Origin: Kuschelorhynchus macadamiae | Taxonomy: Eukaryota; Arthropoda; Insecta; Coleoptera; Curculionidae | Assembly (NCBI GenBank): GCA_030620095.1 | Contig: JAUTXW010001314.1 | Span: 1,710,001 to 1,774,000, forward strand | DNA: 64,000 bases | Reading direction: 5' to 3' | In this document: positions 1 to 10,841 of the stretch, piece after piece | Layout: every line of letters begins with the position of its first letter | How positions within the stretch are numbered: position 1 is the stretch's first letter | The notes under the pieces: generated by a model | The model's database searches: none | Told to the model about the DNA's origin: nothing | The model's input: only the letters and a program-made list of their open reading frames with translations | Made by a program: the position numbers and the translations under genes

Positions 1-258
1 ACACTCTGAACCTTCTGATTAGTTAATGCTTATTTAAATGCTTTGTGCAACCCGCCATATGTCTAGTAAAGGGTAAATGTTTCATTACGCTGACAAAAAT
101 TGAATTCTTTTACACTCTGCATCAGGTTTATTGTAAAGACATAGTTTCTTATTCTTATATTTACTCTGAAAATGTTATATCTTTTTTCACTCTTACATGC
201 ATGGCAATTTATTTTAAAAAAAACATGTTTTTTCTATTAATATATATTTTATTTATAC

Positions 259-273
<15 letters not shown>

Positions 274-314
<41 letters not shown>
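274..314. repeat. (TA)n microsatellite, left flank of the long-TIR element
   Basis: About 20 TA units follow an A-run at 260-273. The tract directly abuts the left terminal inverted repeat at 315. A matching (TA)n tract lies outside the right terminus. Confidence 0.95.
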
Positions 315-315
<1 letters not shown>

Positions 316-477
316 TTGGTGCAGTACAAAATATTAAACACACAGATTGAACCGAGGATTGAACTTGGATATACATAATTTAAATTGAACAACTAGGTAA
401 CTAGCAATGTCCATATTTGTCACTGAGGGAAAGTCTTTTGGATCTACACTACAAAATGATCTAGTTTTTAATTATAA
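315..477 (+). repeat. Left 163-bp terminal inverted repeat
   Basis: It pairs with 2468-2630 in inverted orientation with about 99 percent identity, and begins directly after (TA)n. Confidence 0.9.
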
Positions 478-2467
478 TGTAAATAAAATCCGCTTCAAGG
501 TTCATGAACCATATCTGAAGAAACTAACAGGCGGGTGACTTTTTTAAGTTGAAAAGCGCGTCAACCGTGTTACGAGGATATCACGTTAGCATTAGGTTAG
601 CCCAGGTTCGTTGATAAAAGCATTATTAAAGCGATAAAATTAAAATATCGAAAATCAGATTTGAAATAGTCGCGCACTCTAAAGCGTTCTGATTGGCGAA
701 GGTCGTATGGGATTTAAGGACTTGTTTCCTGCAGATCTTTCCAAGATGCTCCTTTCGCTATTTTTTACATTTTCCTGAAGAGTGCTCCTAGTTAAATCAA
801 AATAATTTTAAGCTCTCCCGAGAGATCATTTTTTTTTGTTAGGGTAATTATTGAATTATGGCAGACATACCTAAATCAGACAGTTATTATTTTGCACCCA
901 ATGAGGCAACAATTACATCAAAAATTGGTAGACGTCAACACGTAATCAATGCACTATTATAATCGTCAAATGCAAAAGGTAATTAATTCAGATAGATGAA
1001 GAAGGACAAAGTATGATTTACAATAAAAGATTTAAGCTGACACCAACTGTACATATAATTATATTAAACTCTCTGAATCCTAAAATAAAATGTATGAAGC
1101 GTTAATCATTAAATTGGCGTAAATTTCAGCCTCGAAGGGAAGGACCACCAAAAACAGAGCCAGGGTTCGCATGGAATCCACTGGCCGCGTGTGGTCGACA
1201 CCTGCACTAATAGCTCCAAAGGGGGCAATTACGCTTTGGAGTCTTTAAGTAATAAAGTTTAATTAGTAGAGGGTGTCTCTGATTTTTTTCTACTACTTTC
1301 TGCGTAAGATGTTTGTCTATGCCATTAGTATTTTGATTTGACCTACACAGTTTGACAGTTCTCACAATCTTGAGGTAACACCGCATCATCAATTTTGTTT
1401 ACATGAATGAGTGTTATAATAAAGGATAATAGTAAACGATTCCCCTTTTGGTTATGGCGCTCAGCATTCCATTTAATTTTGCTACTTACTACACTAAATT
1501 TTAACAATGGCAACTAATAATTTAATAATTATAAATTATTGTTTAACTAAGATATACAGAAACTTCCACATCCCAAAGGCAACGTGAGCAAGTATTTGCG
1601 ATTTGACTAAATCTTCTTCCATACCTTGCACGTATGCAAATTATACTGAAAATGACATTCATACCGTAAACACATTATAAACTTTACTCCATTGTATCAA
1701 GGCTATTTTGTAAATATCACCTACGACCAAAAAGCTAAAAAAAAGTTATTACAGGGCTTTAAACAAAACTGCAAATTTTCCAATATTTCATTTGTTCCGA
1801 AAACGTCCAAAAATTGTTTTAATGTTCTAAGTACTAAATCAACTTATCTTTATTCAAAGTGTAAAACTCAATTTGAAAAGTTTTTTAATATTTTTGATAA
1901 TTTTTGAAAATATTAGATTTTTTTTACATATTAAGCTGTAACTTTTATTAACCGCTCAATGCTCCTGTGTCACGAGCAATGTTTTTTAAGAACCATAAAC
2001 GCAGCAGTGTACTTATAAAATAATCCACTCATTTAAAAACATTGCCTACGTGACAGCCACGCATGTAAATAACTGAAACTTCACAGATCGAGAAATTGAA
2101 AAATTTGAATAAGATTAAATTTTAAAGATACACAATAACACACTAATACTATACTAAATGGCTATAAAAATGTTTACATTTCTAAATACTCCAATTTATT
2201 AAAAAAACAGGATTCATAAATTTTGATGCATTTTACCTAGTGGGTCTGTAATTTAACCGACTGGGCTCGCATACCATTAGGTGGTCCAACTAAACAGCTG
2301 ACTGCTGTCAATATACTGGTCGTAGGACAAACATTGTTTTCTATCATATGAGTCCGTGGTAATGTTAATGCATTTGTATGTTTTAAATTTAGTTATCACA
2401 AATGAATACTTTTTGAAGTTTCCAAGTGAGAATGCCCAAGTCACCGAAAGATACAAACAAAATATTT

Positions 2468-2629
2468 TTATAATTAAAAACTAGATCATTTTGTAGTGTA
2501 GATCCAAAAGACTTTCCCTCAGTGACAAATATGGACATTGCTAGTTACCTAGTTGTTCAATTTAAATTATGTATATCCAAGTTCAATCCTCCGTTCAATC
2601 TGTGTGTTTAATATTTTGTACTGCACCAA

Positions 2630-2630
<1 letters not shown>
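2468..2630 (-). repeat. Right 163-bp terminal inverted repeat
   Basis: Reverse complement of 315-477. It ends directly before the (TA)n tract that starts at 2631. Confidence 0.9.

Positions 2631-2674
<44 letters not shown>
2631..2674. repeat. (TA)n microsatellite, right flank of the long-TIR element
   Basis: About 22 TA units adjoin the outer end of the right terminal inverted repeat. Confidence 0.95.
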
Positions 2675-2680
<6 letters not shown>

Positions 2681-4545
2681 TCACAGTCAAAGTACATTAT
2701 AATTAAATTATTTACTCTTTTGCAGAAAATAAAGCAAAAAAATATTTCTAATATTTTAATAAACATGTTTTCGTTTGTTTCTGCATAATTTTTTCTTTCA
2801 TTTGAATAAAATATTTGACATAATAAGTAAGTTGTATTTATCAATACATGAATTATTTGGGAGGGAGCAACCATTTCACAATTTGCCGGGGGCGGTTAAA
2901 ATCATTTAGTCGGCCCTGTATATTGAAATTAAATGGCTTGTATTTGGAGAGTTGATTCAGCGGTCGCCTGTGTTTCAAGTAAAATTTTTTCTATAACGTG
3001 GGGCAGGTGACGTAAAGAAAAAATAAAATTGAATTATTAGTAGTATATCTAAGTGTGCAGTACCTTACTGCCTAAACACGGAAGAACATTATGACATGTT
3101 TAAGTTTCCGCTAAGGGATCAGGCAATGTTAACATTTTGACCCACCCCTTTTATGGAGGTTCACTTTCTTGAGGATTGGTTCTTCACCAAAAGTATTTTT
3201 GAAATCAAATGCTCTTCCACAGGCCTACAAAATTGTCAAGTTTATTAACAAAACTTCTCGGCAAAATATGCTCTAGATAACTTGCCCCAAAGTATCTATA
3301 TATTTAAAACACTAAGCCAACTTTTTCAACAAGTTCGTGAGATAGTTGTACTGCATCAATTTACATGATTTTTTTAAAATGATTTTCTGGTTATCGAGAG
3401 CTTTCAACACTCTTTGTTGTATTGTTTTAATGCGTATTTTTTCTATAAAACCAATATGTTGTTCTTCAACAACATTTCTGGACGATGTGGTGAATGCGCC
3501 TCATATTCTTATAATTTCACTAAAAAAGCATCGCGTCATTTAACGGAAAAGGCAGAATAAGGTCTAGTTGGTGTTTCAATTAAGAAATTACCGAATTAAA
3601 AATACCAAGGTATAAATAAAACAAGAGGTAAGCTTGGTAATTACTAAGAAAAATGTCAGAAATGGTATTCCCAGTCAATAGAAAGATCAATTAGAATTGG
3701 ATTTTCTTGCTGCACATCAAGGTATTATTATTTAACATGTCTAAATTTTCCGTTAAGTTGCAATTTTTCCATTCAAAATCTGTAGTTTTAAGGATCAGTA
3801 ACAATAAACCATAGCGGATTTTTTGATAAAATAACAAGAACGCCATTTAAACAATGTTGTGACACATCATTAGGAGTTTTGCGGTTAGAAGTCTCGCATT
3901 ATTCTAATGATTTTGTTACATAATCTCTGCTTGCCATGATTAGGGGGATTAATTTAATTAATTTTATCGTAACTAATTCGTTTTTTTAACAGATCTCAAT
4001 ATTAGGGCACAATAAATAAAAATTAGTGGCTATATTTCTGTAGATTTTTGAATAATTTCTAGGTTGACTCCAATAAAGCGAAAATATTTGTCAAATTTTC
4101 TAATTCAGAAACAGCTATATTAATGTGTTTTCTTATTCTTATCATACCAATTTTTTAGACCAGCTGCATCGACTCTCCAAGTATACGAGCCCTACGCAGA
4201 ATAAGCCCTGAAGTTACACGCACGCCCCTGTGTAATGGTGAGATATCAGTTTCGAAGCGCACTTGATTGTTCTTAATTCAATGCACCATTGAGATAAAAG
4301 ATAAAAACAAGTATATAAAGAAAACATTGTCGTGATGCGAAGTCTGTTATGCCAAATTACCGTGGATTAAATAAGGCGACAAAAAGGCAAACAACCTAAT
4401 TGGCTGCATTTTATTACACATTATTGTCACTCGCCTGCGTACCCGTTCGACAGTTTGTGAATGAATTGCCCCTTAGGTTAGTTTTAATGATTAACCCTAA
4501 AGAATAGCTTTATAAAAGTTACTTTATTTGTTATCGTTCATAATA
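2675..4545. other. Unassigned AT-rich DNA
   Basis: I see no convincing gene apart from the possible THAP fragment listed separately at 3039-3140. The ORFs here are short and their composition is not protein-like. Confidence 0.5.
3039..3140 (+). pseudogene. Possible THAP zinc-finger fragment
   Basis: The plus frame reads SSISKCAVPYCLNTEEHYDM and continues FKFPLRDQAML before a TGA at 3138-3140. A Cys-x4-Cys pair followed about 12 residues later by an F-x-FP motif resembles the start of a THAP (C2CH) DNA-binding domain, found in P-element-type transposases and in host proteins. The distal Cys/His half is absent. No start codon or partner exon was found. It may be a relic exon of a transposase or a chance resemblance. 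Confidence 0.3.
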
Positions 4546-5740
4546 CTGGGTGTTAATGTGATCATGTTACAAACTTCTAGCGTAGATAGAAGACATGAAA
4601 AAAAAACAGTTCATATGAACATGGGTCCGGGAAAGCTTCCTTAGGGAGCTAGAGCCCTTTGAAGATGGCCTTTATAAACTAGTTTTCGTTTTACAGGTCC
4701 GAAACTACTTTAGCCACCGCATCCAATTTTGCGACATAAGTTGCTGTTAGTAAGTTAATTTATTTCAACCTATTGAACAATGTTAACTTTAATCAGGGGC
4801 GTGCGAACCAGGGGGGTATTTGAGTAAATTTGATCCCATTCCTCTAAGGGTTCAATTTCTTGCCATTTTGACATCAAATTATGATTTTTCTATGCCTTTT
4901 ACATATAAACGGTACTCTTTGTTAAAGTCGCTAAATGTCACCGTTTCTTCGAGTTGCTGGAAATACATCCATACGATACATTTATTGTACCTACGCAACA
5001 TATTTAAGTTGGCGTAGTTAAAAACGTTAGGCATGGTTTGGATTACTTCAGCCGCAGTGGAAATTCTAGCCACCAAATCTTCTGACTCGACTGGAGTTCC
5101 ATAAACGAGACTTTTCATATGCCAAAGAAAAAATCTAAAGGTGTGGAGAGTGCGCTGGCCATATGACAGGGCCTCCGCGTCCAAACCAACGTCTTTAAAA
5201 ATTTCCATTTAGGTGCTCGCAGACGAGAAGTGAAAAATGAGCAGGCGCTTCATCACGTTGGAACCATAAGTTCTGTCGTATACTTAGAGGCAGATCATGT
5301 AATAATTCTGGCAACAAATTTAAAAAAATTAAGATAAATTGTACCGGTTACACGAGGAGGGAACATGTTGGGTCCAATTAATTGTTCTCCATCAAAGCCG
5401 GCCCTCATGTTGACCGAGCACCTATATTGATGCCCCCTTATGTGAACACCAGGAGGGTTTTTCTCAGCCCACACATGACTATTTCGCCAATTAAAAATGC
5501 TTTCTTTTGTGAACACAGCCTCGTCAGTAAAAAGTACGTATTTTGAAAATTGAGGTTCTTCTGTACACAGGTCAAGAAACCTCTGGCGAAATTCTAGGCG
5601 GGACATAAAATCATTTGGTTTTAATGCTTGCACTTTCTGAAGATTGCGCCACTGGTGATTTTTTTTTTCAAAAAACAAAAGAAAAGCTGTTTCGAGATAT
5701 ATACCCAAAATTTCCGTAAAACGATAACAGCTTTACTATT
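4546..5740 (-). pseudogene. 5'-truncated mariner-like transposase pseudogene
   Basis: The minus strand holds most of a mariner-superfamily catalytic domain. The upstream frame (5708-5295) contains VLFTDEAVF with the first catalytic Asp, then NSHVWAEKNP and IGPNMFPPRVTG. Across frameshifts near 5290-5210 follow LWFQRDEAPAHF (second Asp region) and WFGRGGP. The frame 5208-4879 carries FFLWHMKSLVYGTPVESEDL. The N-terminal helix-turn-helix region is missing, and several frameshifts make it non-functional. The 3' end carries a CACCCAG-type terminus at 4546 flanked by TA. Positions 4546-4960 are repeated in opposite orientation at 17340-17757, so both copies belong to one family. Confidence 0.85.
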
Positions 5741-6867
5741 TTATATTGAGGAAAGACGAAAGATAAATTCTAATATGGGTGTCAATTTTTAGTTATAACA
5801 TGTACAATTGAATATGGCACGGCTTGTTTAAATATGATTGAAAATCAAATTTAACAGATTTTTAAAAAATACTTGAAAATTACCAAAACATTAGCGGTTG
5901 CGTTTCAATTGAAAAATAGTTTAGTTAAGAAATAGTGCAGAATGAAACAATTCGTAAGTTTAAAACTTACTAACTTTATAAAAAATAAGAAAGCAAATGC
6001 GGGTTAGGTGAGTGTGTAATGTGTTAAGACATCTAAGGTGGTGACATGTACCAATGTACGTGGCTACTGTATAAAAAGTTTCAAACAAATATTGCTGAGC
6101 ATCTTATTTTTTACAATATTTGCCTATTATATTTTTACTTTCACAACACTACGGTGAAAAAATGGTGTCAAAAGGTCATAGATATACACCTATTACGCGC
6201 GTCGATGATCGATGTTCAAAGTGATGTCATTATTTTGGGTATGGAATCTTTGTCGGTTGATGCCCAGTTATTTTTTTTTGTGATTACTCGACCACTACTT
6301 CGCTGGTCTACGCCACCTTTTTTCAAAGCGTTTTAAACGAGCTACACACGTTATCATGTCTGTCGTTGTTTTTCGAATAGTGGTTATGTGCAAAAACCAA
6401 AATGTTGTACAGTTCTTTTCCGATATATAATCATACTGCTTATTTGCATAATCTTTCCGGGCATGCTCGCAGTTTTTCTGTTTATATCTTATACCACCTC
6501 ATACTCGATCAAGACAGGATTGTCCATTACAATTTTGGTATTCCTGGCTTCTTCCTAACATCTATATATTTCGTTTCCATCTTTGATAGGAAAGAAATAT
6601 ACAATTCCACCTTTATATTTAAGTCCAGAAAAAATACATGAATACCCAGTTACAATAAATAATTTAATGTAATATTACTCTTTATTCCTGTTCCAAAAAA
6701 AAATTAAATATATCCATAGAAATACTACTGAATTTATATTTCTTTGCTTGTATTTTTTTACTTTTTATCTACTTTACTATTAAGCATATATTTTAACAAT
6801 TTTTTGTTATATTTAATTAATTGATATTTATTTATTTAATTAGTTACAACGGAAGCTTCCACGGCTT
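5741..6867. other. Unassigned AT-rich DNA
   Basis: Two open frames of 96 and 79 codons lie on the plus strand (6046-6336, 6402-6641). They show no motif I recognise and no homopolymer or microsatellite bias. I cannot support a gene call. Confidence 0.45.
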
Positions 6868-7022
6868 TGGTCAATAGAAATTATGGTTCTTGGGATTAGA
6901 CCGTGTCAAATTGGAATTACTATCCGACGTTTCGCCTTCGATTGCACGAGGCATCTTCAGGGATCTTTACTCCACGAGATCTGAACACTGAATGTGCATT
7001 TTATTGATCAAAATCTAGACAA
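6868..7022 (-). mobile_element. Penelope-type terminal (pLTR-like) fragment, family 2
   Basis: This stretch matches 16594-16740 in inverted orientation over about 130 bp, including the motif read on the minus strand as GGCGAAACGTCGGA. A degenerate third copy lies at 18245-18330. The motif layout is the same as at the two termini of the coding Penelope-like element at 29-32.6 kb, so I infer a Penelope-like terminus without its coding region. Assignment to that class rests on the ribozyme-like motif. Confidence 0.55.
6922..6964 (-). ncRNA. Hammerhead-ribozyme-like motif, family 2, complete core
   Basis: Read on the minus strand: stem I strand ATCC, core CTGAAGA (fits CUGANGA), one extra U, stem II GCCU/AGGC closing an 11-nt loop, GAAA, a palindromic ACGU minimal stem III, C17, then GGAT closing stem I. 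All conserved core bases are present. Type I hammerheads with minimal stem III are known from Penelope-like elements. The extra base before stem II is atypical. Activity is untested. Confidence 0.6.
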
Positions 7023-7083
7023 TTGGTCAAGCCATTAAGGAAGTGACACCACCTAGGAACTGGCTAAAAGCAGTCCAGCATGT

Positions 7084-7104
7084 CGTCGCGTTAGAATAAC
7101 AAAG
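7084..7104 (+). repeat. Left terminal inverted repeat of the ATGT-duplication transposon
   Basis: A 21-bp perfect match to the reverse complement of 10696-10716. Its outer edge abuts ATGT (7080-7083). Confidence 0.9.
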
Positions 7105-7646
7105 GTCTATCTGGTCTTAAGGCCATTCTGAGAAATCGCTGTCGAAATATTGGATGTTGTGCCATTTCATTAGTTTAACTTTAAATCAAAAACTGTCTTT
7201 ACAGAAAATTAGTGGTAAATACCCTATATCAAAAAAAGGAATTAAAAGCAGTCTAAAATATACCATTTATTTTAATTTTCAAGTGGACATTAGCAGATAC
7301 AACTTTGTTTTATAAATGAGGGAACTTGAGCTTATTTAACAAGGTTCTATGTGGCAGATAAACCTTATAGTGTCATGATTATATTGTATACTAGGAATCA
7401 AGTTAAAATAACAAAGTTGTCAGTGCCACTTACAACTTTGTTTTTTTGTATTGTGAAATAAAACATCCGGAATTATATTTAAACAAAACGTTTATTAAAC
7501 ATGTGAACTGTGTAGGAAAAGTAATAAACAATGCACTAGAAAAAAATGTTACAAATCACTACTTCTAATTATTCAACATTAACTTATATCTATGGTAGGA
7601 ACTAATATAATGTAGGTACTTAGGTTACATTCAACTTCGGCAGTTT

Positions 7647-9573
7647 TTATTTAAGGCTGTTTAAAAACGAGGCGAAATATTTTTTGTCCAAATCGGGCAT
7701 ACAACCTGCCATCATTTTTTTTATAGCTTTTATTTTATCTTCCGAAAGGCTGTTTTTTATAGGTAAATTTTGTGGTTTTAGCATCATCATTAGAGATTTG
7801 AACATTTCATTTGTGTTTTTAGGGTTTTGTGAAGCCTTATTTCGCCGTGCTGTTGTTCGGTCGGGTTTTAAAGTTTCCTTTACAAATTCATCAACATGAT
7901 TTAATTTGTATTCAATTTCTGATAGGCTCTGGGTAAATCTTAAGGCGGCAACTTTAGAAAAAGGAATTTTATTGAACAATAGTTTCTTGGAGCAACTTTC
8001 GTAGTCTTTAAAGTCATCGTCTTTCATTTGTAAAATACAGTAGGGTTTTTTAGTGTTGACTGATTTTAAGTTTTTCATAAAACTTAATGGCGAATAAAAT
8101 TCCGTTTTATTCATGTACCTTTCAATGCTGCTGTGTGCACTGTCGATCTCTTGAATAGCACCATGGCCAGGTACTGAATATTTCATTGTAATACTGTTTA
8201 ATTCTGGATGATCTCTCATTGCATCGATTATTGCAAATGAAATAAAGGAATTTCGGTTCTGCGAAACACATGAATCACTCCAAGTAGTTAAATCCGTTAT
8301 GTTGTTGTCTTGCAAAACTTGGTCTAAAATTTTTCTGAATGCACTAGCCAAAATATTTCCACTTCTGCCTTGTTTTGCTTCTGTCCAAATAGCGCAATAG
8401 ACTTGCCCAGTGGTGGAAAAATGTCCGGTAAGGTTGTAAATATTTAATTTTTGAGAATAAAAAAAGTCGCCGACTTCAGAACGAGGACAAGTGATGACAT
8501 TTTCCAAATCAAAACACAAAGTTGGTACCTTATTTTCTCTATCTTTGTTTCTTTCTGTTCTCATCTGATTTTTAATATTAACATGTGTTTCGTACGATTC
8601 TTTTTCTTCAGGTGTAAGTGGGTCCTCTTGATTTTTAATTTTAAACGATTCACATTTTATACACCTGTCTTTTTTTGGGATGTGAAAACCATAATTGAAC
8701 TCCGTGGTAAAAACGTGGCGATAGTAGGACAGCTTGGCAGCAGTAATCTCCTTATCTTCACACCACACCTTGTATAAGTCATACATTCTAACGATACTTG
8801 AATTAGATTCTAAATATTTTCTTTTCGTGTTCTGTCTGCAGTAATGTGAGTCTATAACAGGAAAACTTTTAATGTGATTTATTATTTCTTGTTTCGCTGT
8901 ACTATTTTTGCCGTGTTTTCCTCTGTTGTCTTTTTTAATGCCTGGTCCTACATGAGCAGTATACACAGGTTTTTGAGATATGTTATAGGTCCCCAAAAAG
9001 TATTTCTTGCATACTCGTATGTCTTCTCCTTTTATTTGAATGAAATACTTAAATGAAAAACATCTTCGTGACTCCTTGTCCCCGGTAGTCTTTCGGCCTT
9101 TAATTTCTTTTTTAGTAAAATTTTTAAGAAACAGATACTTTTCATTTTGGGTCAGAGACCAATAAGAATCAAAAGCTCGTTGTCTTTCTTCTTCTGATAT
9201 TTGTTTAGCACAATTGAACTTGCATTTCTGTAAACAGTTTTTTTTGTTTTGAATCTTTCTTGCCTTAACCACTTTTCCCCTGACGTTTACATATTCTTCT
9301 CCTGACTGACACTTCTTTCTTCGAACATTAACTTTCCATTCATTGGGTTGTGTTTTGCGCTTTCGCGATCGTTCTTTCTTTTCTTGTTGGACATCTTCTA
9401 CAGCATTTTCGGGAAGGATTTCTGCTTGATTAACAACAATACATTGTTCTGTTAATTCGTTTTGTGTTGTGACAGGGAGCTGATTAATATTATTTACGAC
9501 GTTTCCTTGTTCGTCAAAAATGTCGATAGTAATGACTTCACATGCAACTGTTGGACTTTCTGTTTCAATGACT
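7647..9573 (-). CDS. Transposase, exon 5 (catalytic region)
   Basis: This open frame encodes the last 642 residues of the transposon's protein. It has a Lys/Arg-rich stretch (ERSRKRK), a Cys-rich segment CLQKCKFNC that may bind metal, and three spaced acidic motifs: LCFDLENVITCP, TTWSDSCVSQNRN and QEIDSAHSSIERYM. These fit the Asp/Asp/Asp-Glu triad of an RNase H-fold transposase; that is inferred. A basic C-terminal part follows. The exon begins at a good acceptor (TGTTTTGTAG at 9574-9583), so the frame continues from upstream exons. A candidate AATAAA on the minus strand lies near 7491. Proteins with the same Cys-rich and WSD-SC-QNRN pattern occur widely in insects as unnamed transposase-like proteins. 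No internal stop or frameshift was seen. Confidence 0.85.
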
Positions 9574-9655
9574 CTACAAAACACATTAATGGATTAGTAT
9601 ACATAATTATGGTTTTATGTACTGAAAGAAAATTGCGACTAACAAATTTACTTAC

Positions 9656-10328
9656 CTTGGATTACTTTGCGGCTTACTGATATCAGTTACAACAGGCAGA
9701 TCATCAAATTCTCCCATTTCATCAAACATTTCAATTATTTAGCCAGGATTTTTATCACTACTCATGTTAATTTGAGAAGGGCTTGGAAAATTTTCCACTT
9801 GTATGACACTAAAAAAAAATCAATTAGGTAGTTTAAATAAAGCATCTACCGCAAAATCTGAGCTTTAAATCTGAACTTACTTCTGATTATTATGCGACTC
9901 ATCCGAGGCATTTACGGCACTACTTCTTATTGAATTTTCCAAATCCAAGATGTCGTTCAGCACTGAATTTTCATGAAGAGTGGTATTACCTTGACATGGA
10001 ATTATCATATTATTTGTAACGGTTACACTAAAAACGCACATTAATGAGTGTAAGTACTTACACCAAAAATCATAAGTAACTTACTTTTCAGTTATATTTT
10101 GAGACACATTACTAAAGCTAGTGTTTTCTTCTTGTGTTTGGATAGTAAGTTGATGTTTATTAGGAGTGGTAATAACCATATTAACGTTTTTATAGTTGAT
10201 GCCTGCATCTTTATCTGCAGTACATGCTAAATTCCATGCTAAACAGTGTTTAATTGTTATATTAATATAAAAAAATGCATGGCATGTAACTTACCCATTT
10301 CCAGTATTTTGGAACTTCGTGAATGCAT
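9656..10328 (-). CDS. Transposase, exons 1-4 (N-terminal part; stop in exon 4)
   Basis: Four exons can be drawn with GT-AG borders and matching phases. Exon 1 is 10328-10295 (ATG, 11 codons plus one base), exon 2 10238-10085, exon 3 10027-9881 and exon 4 9808-9656; exon 5 follows. Each donor reads GTAAG, and introns are about 50-80 bp. The joined frame from the ATG would give about 804 codons. One in-frame TAA lies in exon 4 (9739-9741, codon 135), so this copy is damaged unless exon 4 is skipped. Exons 3 and 4 are 147 and 153 bp, both multiples of three with phase 2 on each side. The encoded N-terminal segment is polar and low in recognisable motifs. Confidence 0.7.
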
Positions 10329-10330
10329 TA

Positions 10331-10716
10331 GGTATCAGGTATTTTGTCGATATTTTCACAAAAATTCGAGTAAAAATTTCACCACCGCGAAAAATGGCGT
10401 GAATTGATATTGACAATTGAATATTGACATTTTTATTGATTTTCACTAGCAGCTTCGAGAACAAAGTTCTATCTGCATCTAGATTTTGACAGATAGAACT
10501 TTGTTATATTTTGACCGTAGATGGAACTCTGTAATATTGAAAATGCAGTTTAAATGCATGCAGTTAGAACTCTGTAATCATGTTATTTCGGTTATTAGTA
10601 CACAGATGGTGCCACTATTACCAAAATAGTAAAAATAAAGCAGATACAACTATAATACATTAAAATCTGAATTTTGGCAAAAAATGCAGTTAGAACTTTG
10701 TTATTCTAACGCGACG
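10331..10716 (-). promoter_or_regulatory. 5' subterminal region with repeated TIR-related motifs
   Basis: Upstream of the ATG, variants of AGNTAGAACTNTGTNAT occur several times in both orientations (about 10465, 10490, 10518, 10560 and 10686). Similar ACAACTTTGTT motifs sit near 7310, 7410 and 7430 at the other end. Such subterminal arrays commonly serve as transposase binding sites; that role is inferred here. Confidence 0.5.
10696..10716 (-). repeat. Right terminal inverted repeat of the ATGT-duplication transposon
   Basis: Reverse complement of 7084-7104. It is followed by the ATGT duplication at 10717-10720. Confidence 0.9.
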
Positions 10717-10841
10717 ATGTGATTAAACAGGAGGAGAAAATGTGGGATATTGATAATCTGATCGATCAGATGGTTGACCCTTTGTTTATAATGTCAAGAG
10801 GTGATGACAGTTCCTCAGATGCCCAAGTATATACCCTATTA

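Larger units (their letters stand above)
315..2630. mobile_element. Non-coding DNA element with 163-bp terminal inverted repeats
   Basis: Positions 315-477 and 2468-2630 are reverse complements with one clear mismatch near 353 (gaaccgagg against gaacggagg). The outer ends read CTTGGTGCAGTAC. Homology stops sharply at the inner edges. The 2-kb interior has no ORF I recognise; the longest plausible one starting with ATG is a 34-codon frame at about 858, unlike any protein I know. Such TIRs on a non-coding interior suggest a non-autonomous cut-and-paste transposon, and the near-identical ends suggest recent activity. (TA)n on both sides fits a TA-targeting enzyme but hides the true target duplication. 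The superfamily is not assignable by eye. Confidence 0.75.
7084..10716 (-). mobile_element. Complete DNA transposon, 3.63 kb, 4-bp target duplication ATGT
   Basis: The ends read CGTCGCGTTAGAATAACAAA inward on both sides (7084-7104 and 10696-10716), followed by an imperfect extension. The flanking bases are ATGT at 7080-7083 and ATGT at 10717-10720, a perfect 4-bp duplication. Subterminal copies of a TAGAACTTTGTTAT-like motif recur within 400 bp of both ends. The element encodes one multi-exon transposase on the minus strand. A 4-bp duplication with a roughly 800-residue DDD/E-type protein is compatible with Sola-like superfamilies, but I cannot confirm the family without a search. Confidence 0.85.

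Noticed and set aside
1207..1392. Minus-strand 61-codon frame with a CENCQTV-like reading in a neighbouring frame, briefly resembling an insect chemosensory protein
   Set aside because: The Cys spacing and following sequence do not hold up, no exons or signal peptide are present, and it lies inside the non-coding TIR element.
6046..6641. Two adjacent plus-strand open frames as a possible host gene
   Set aside because: No start context, splice sites, motifs or family resemblance; length is expected by chance in AT-rich DNA.
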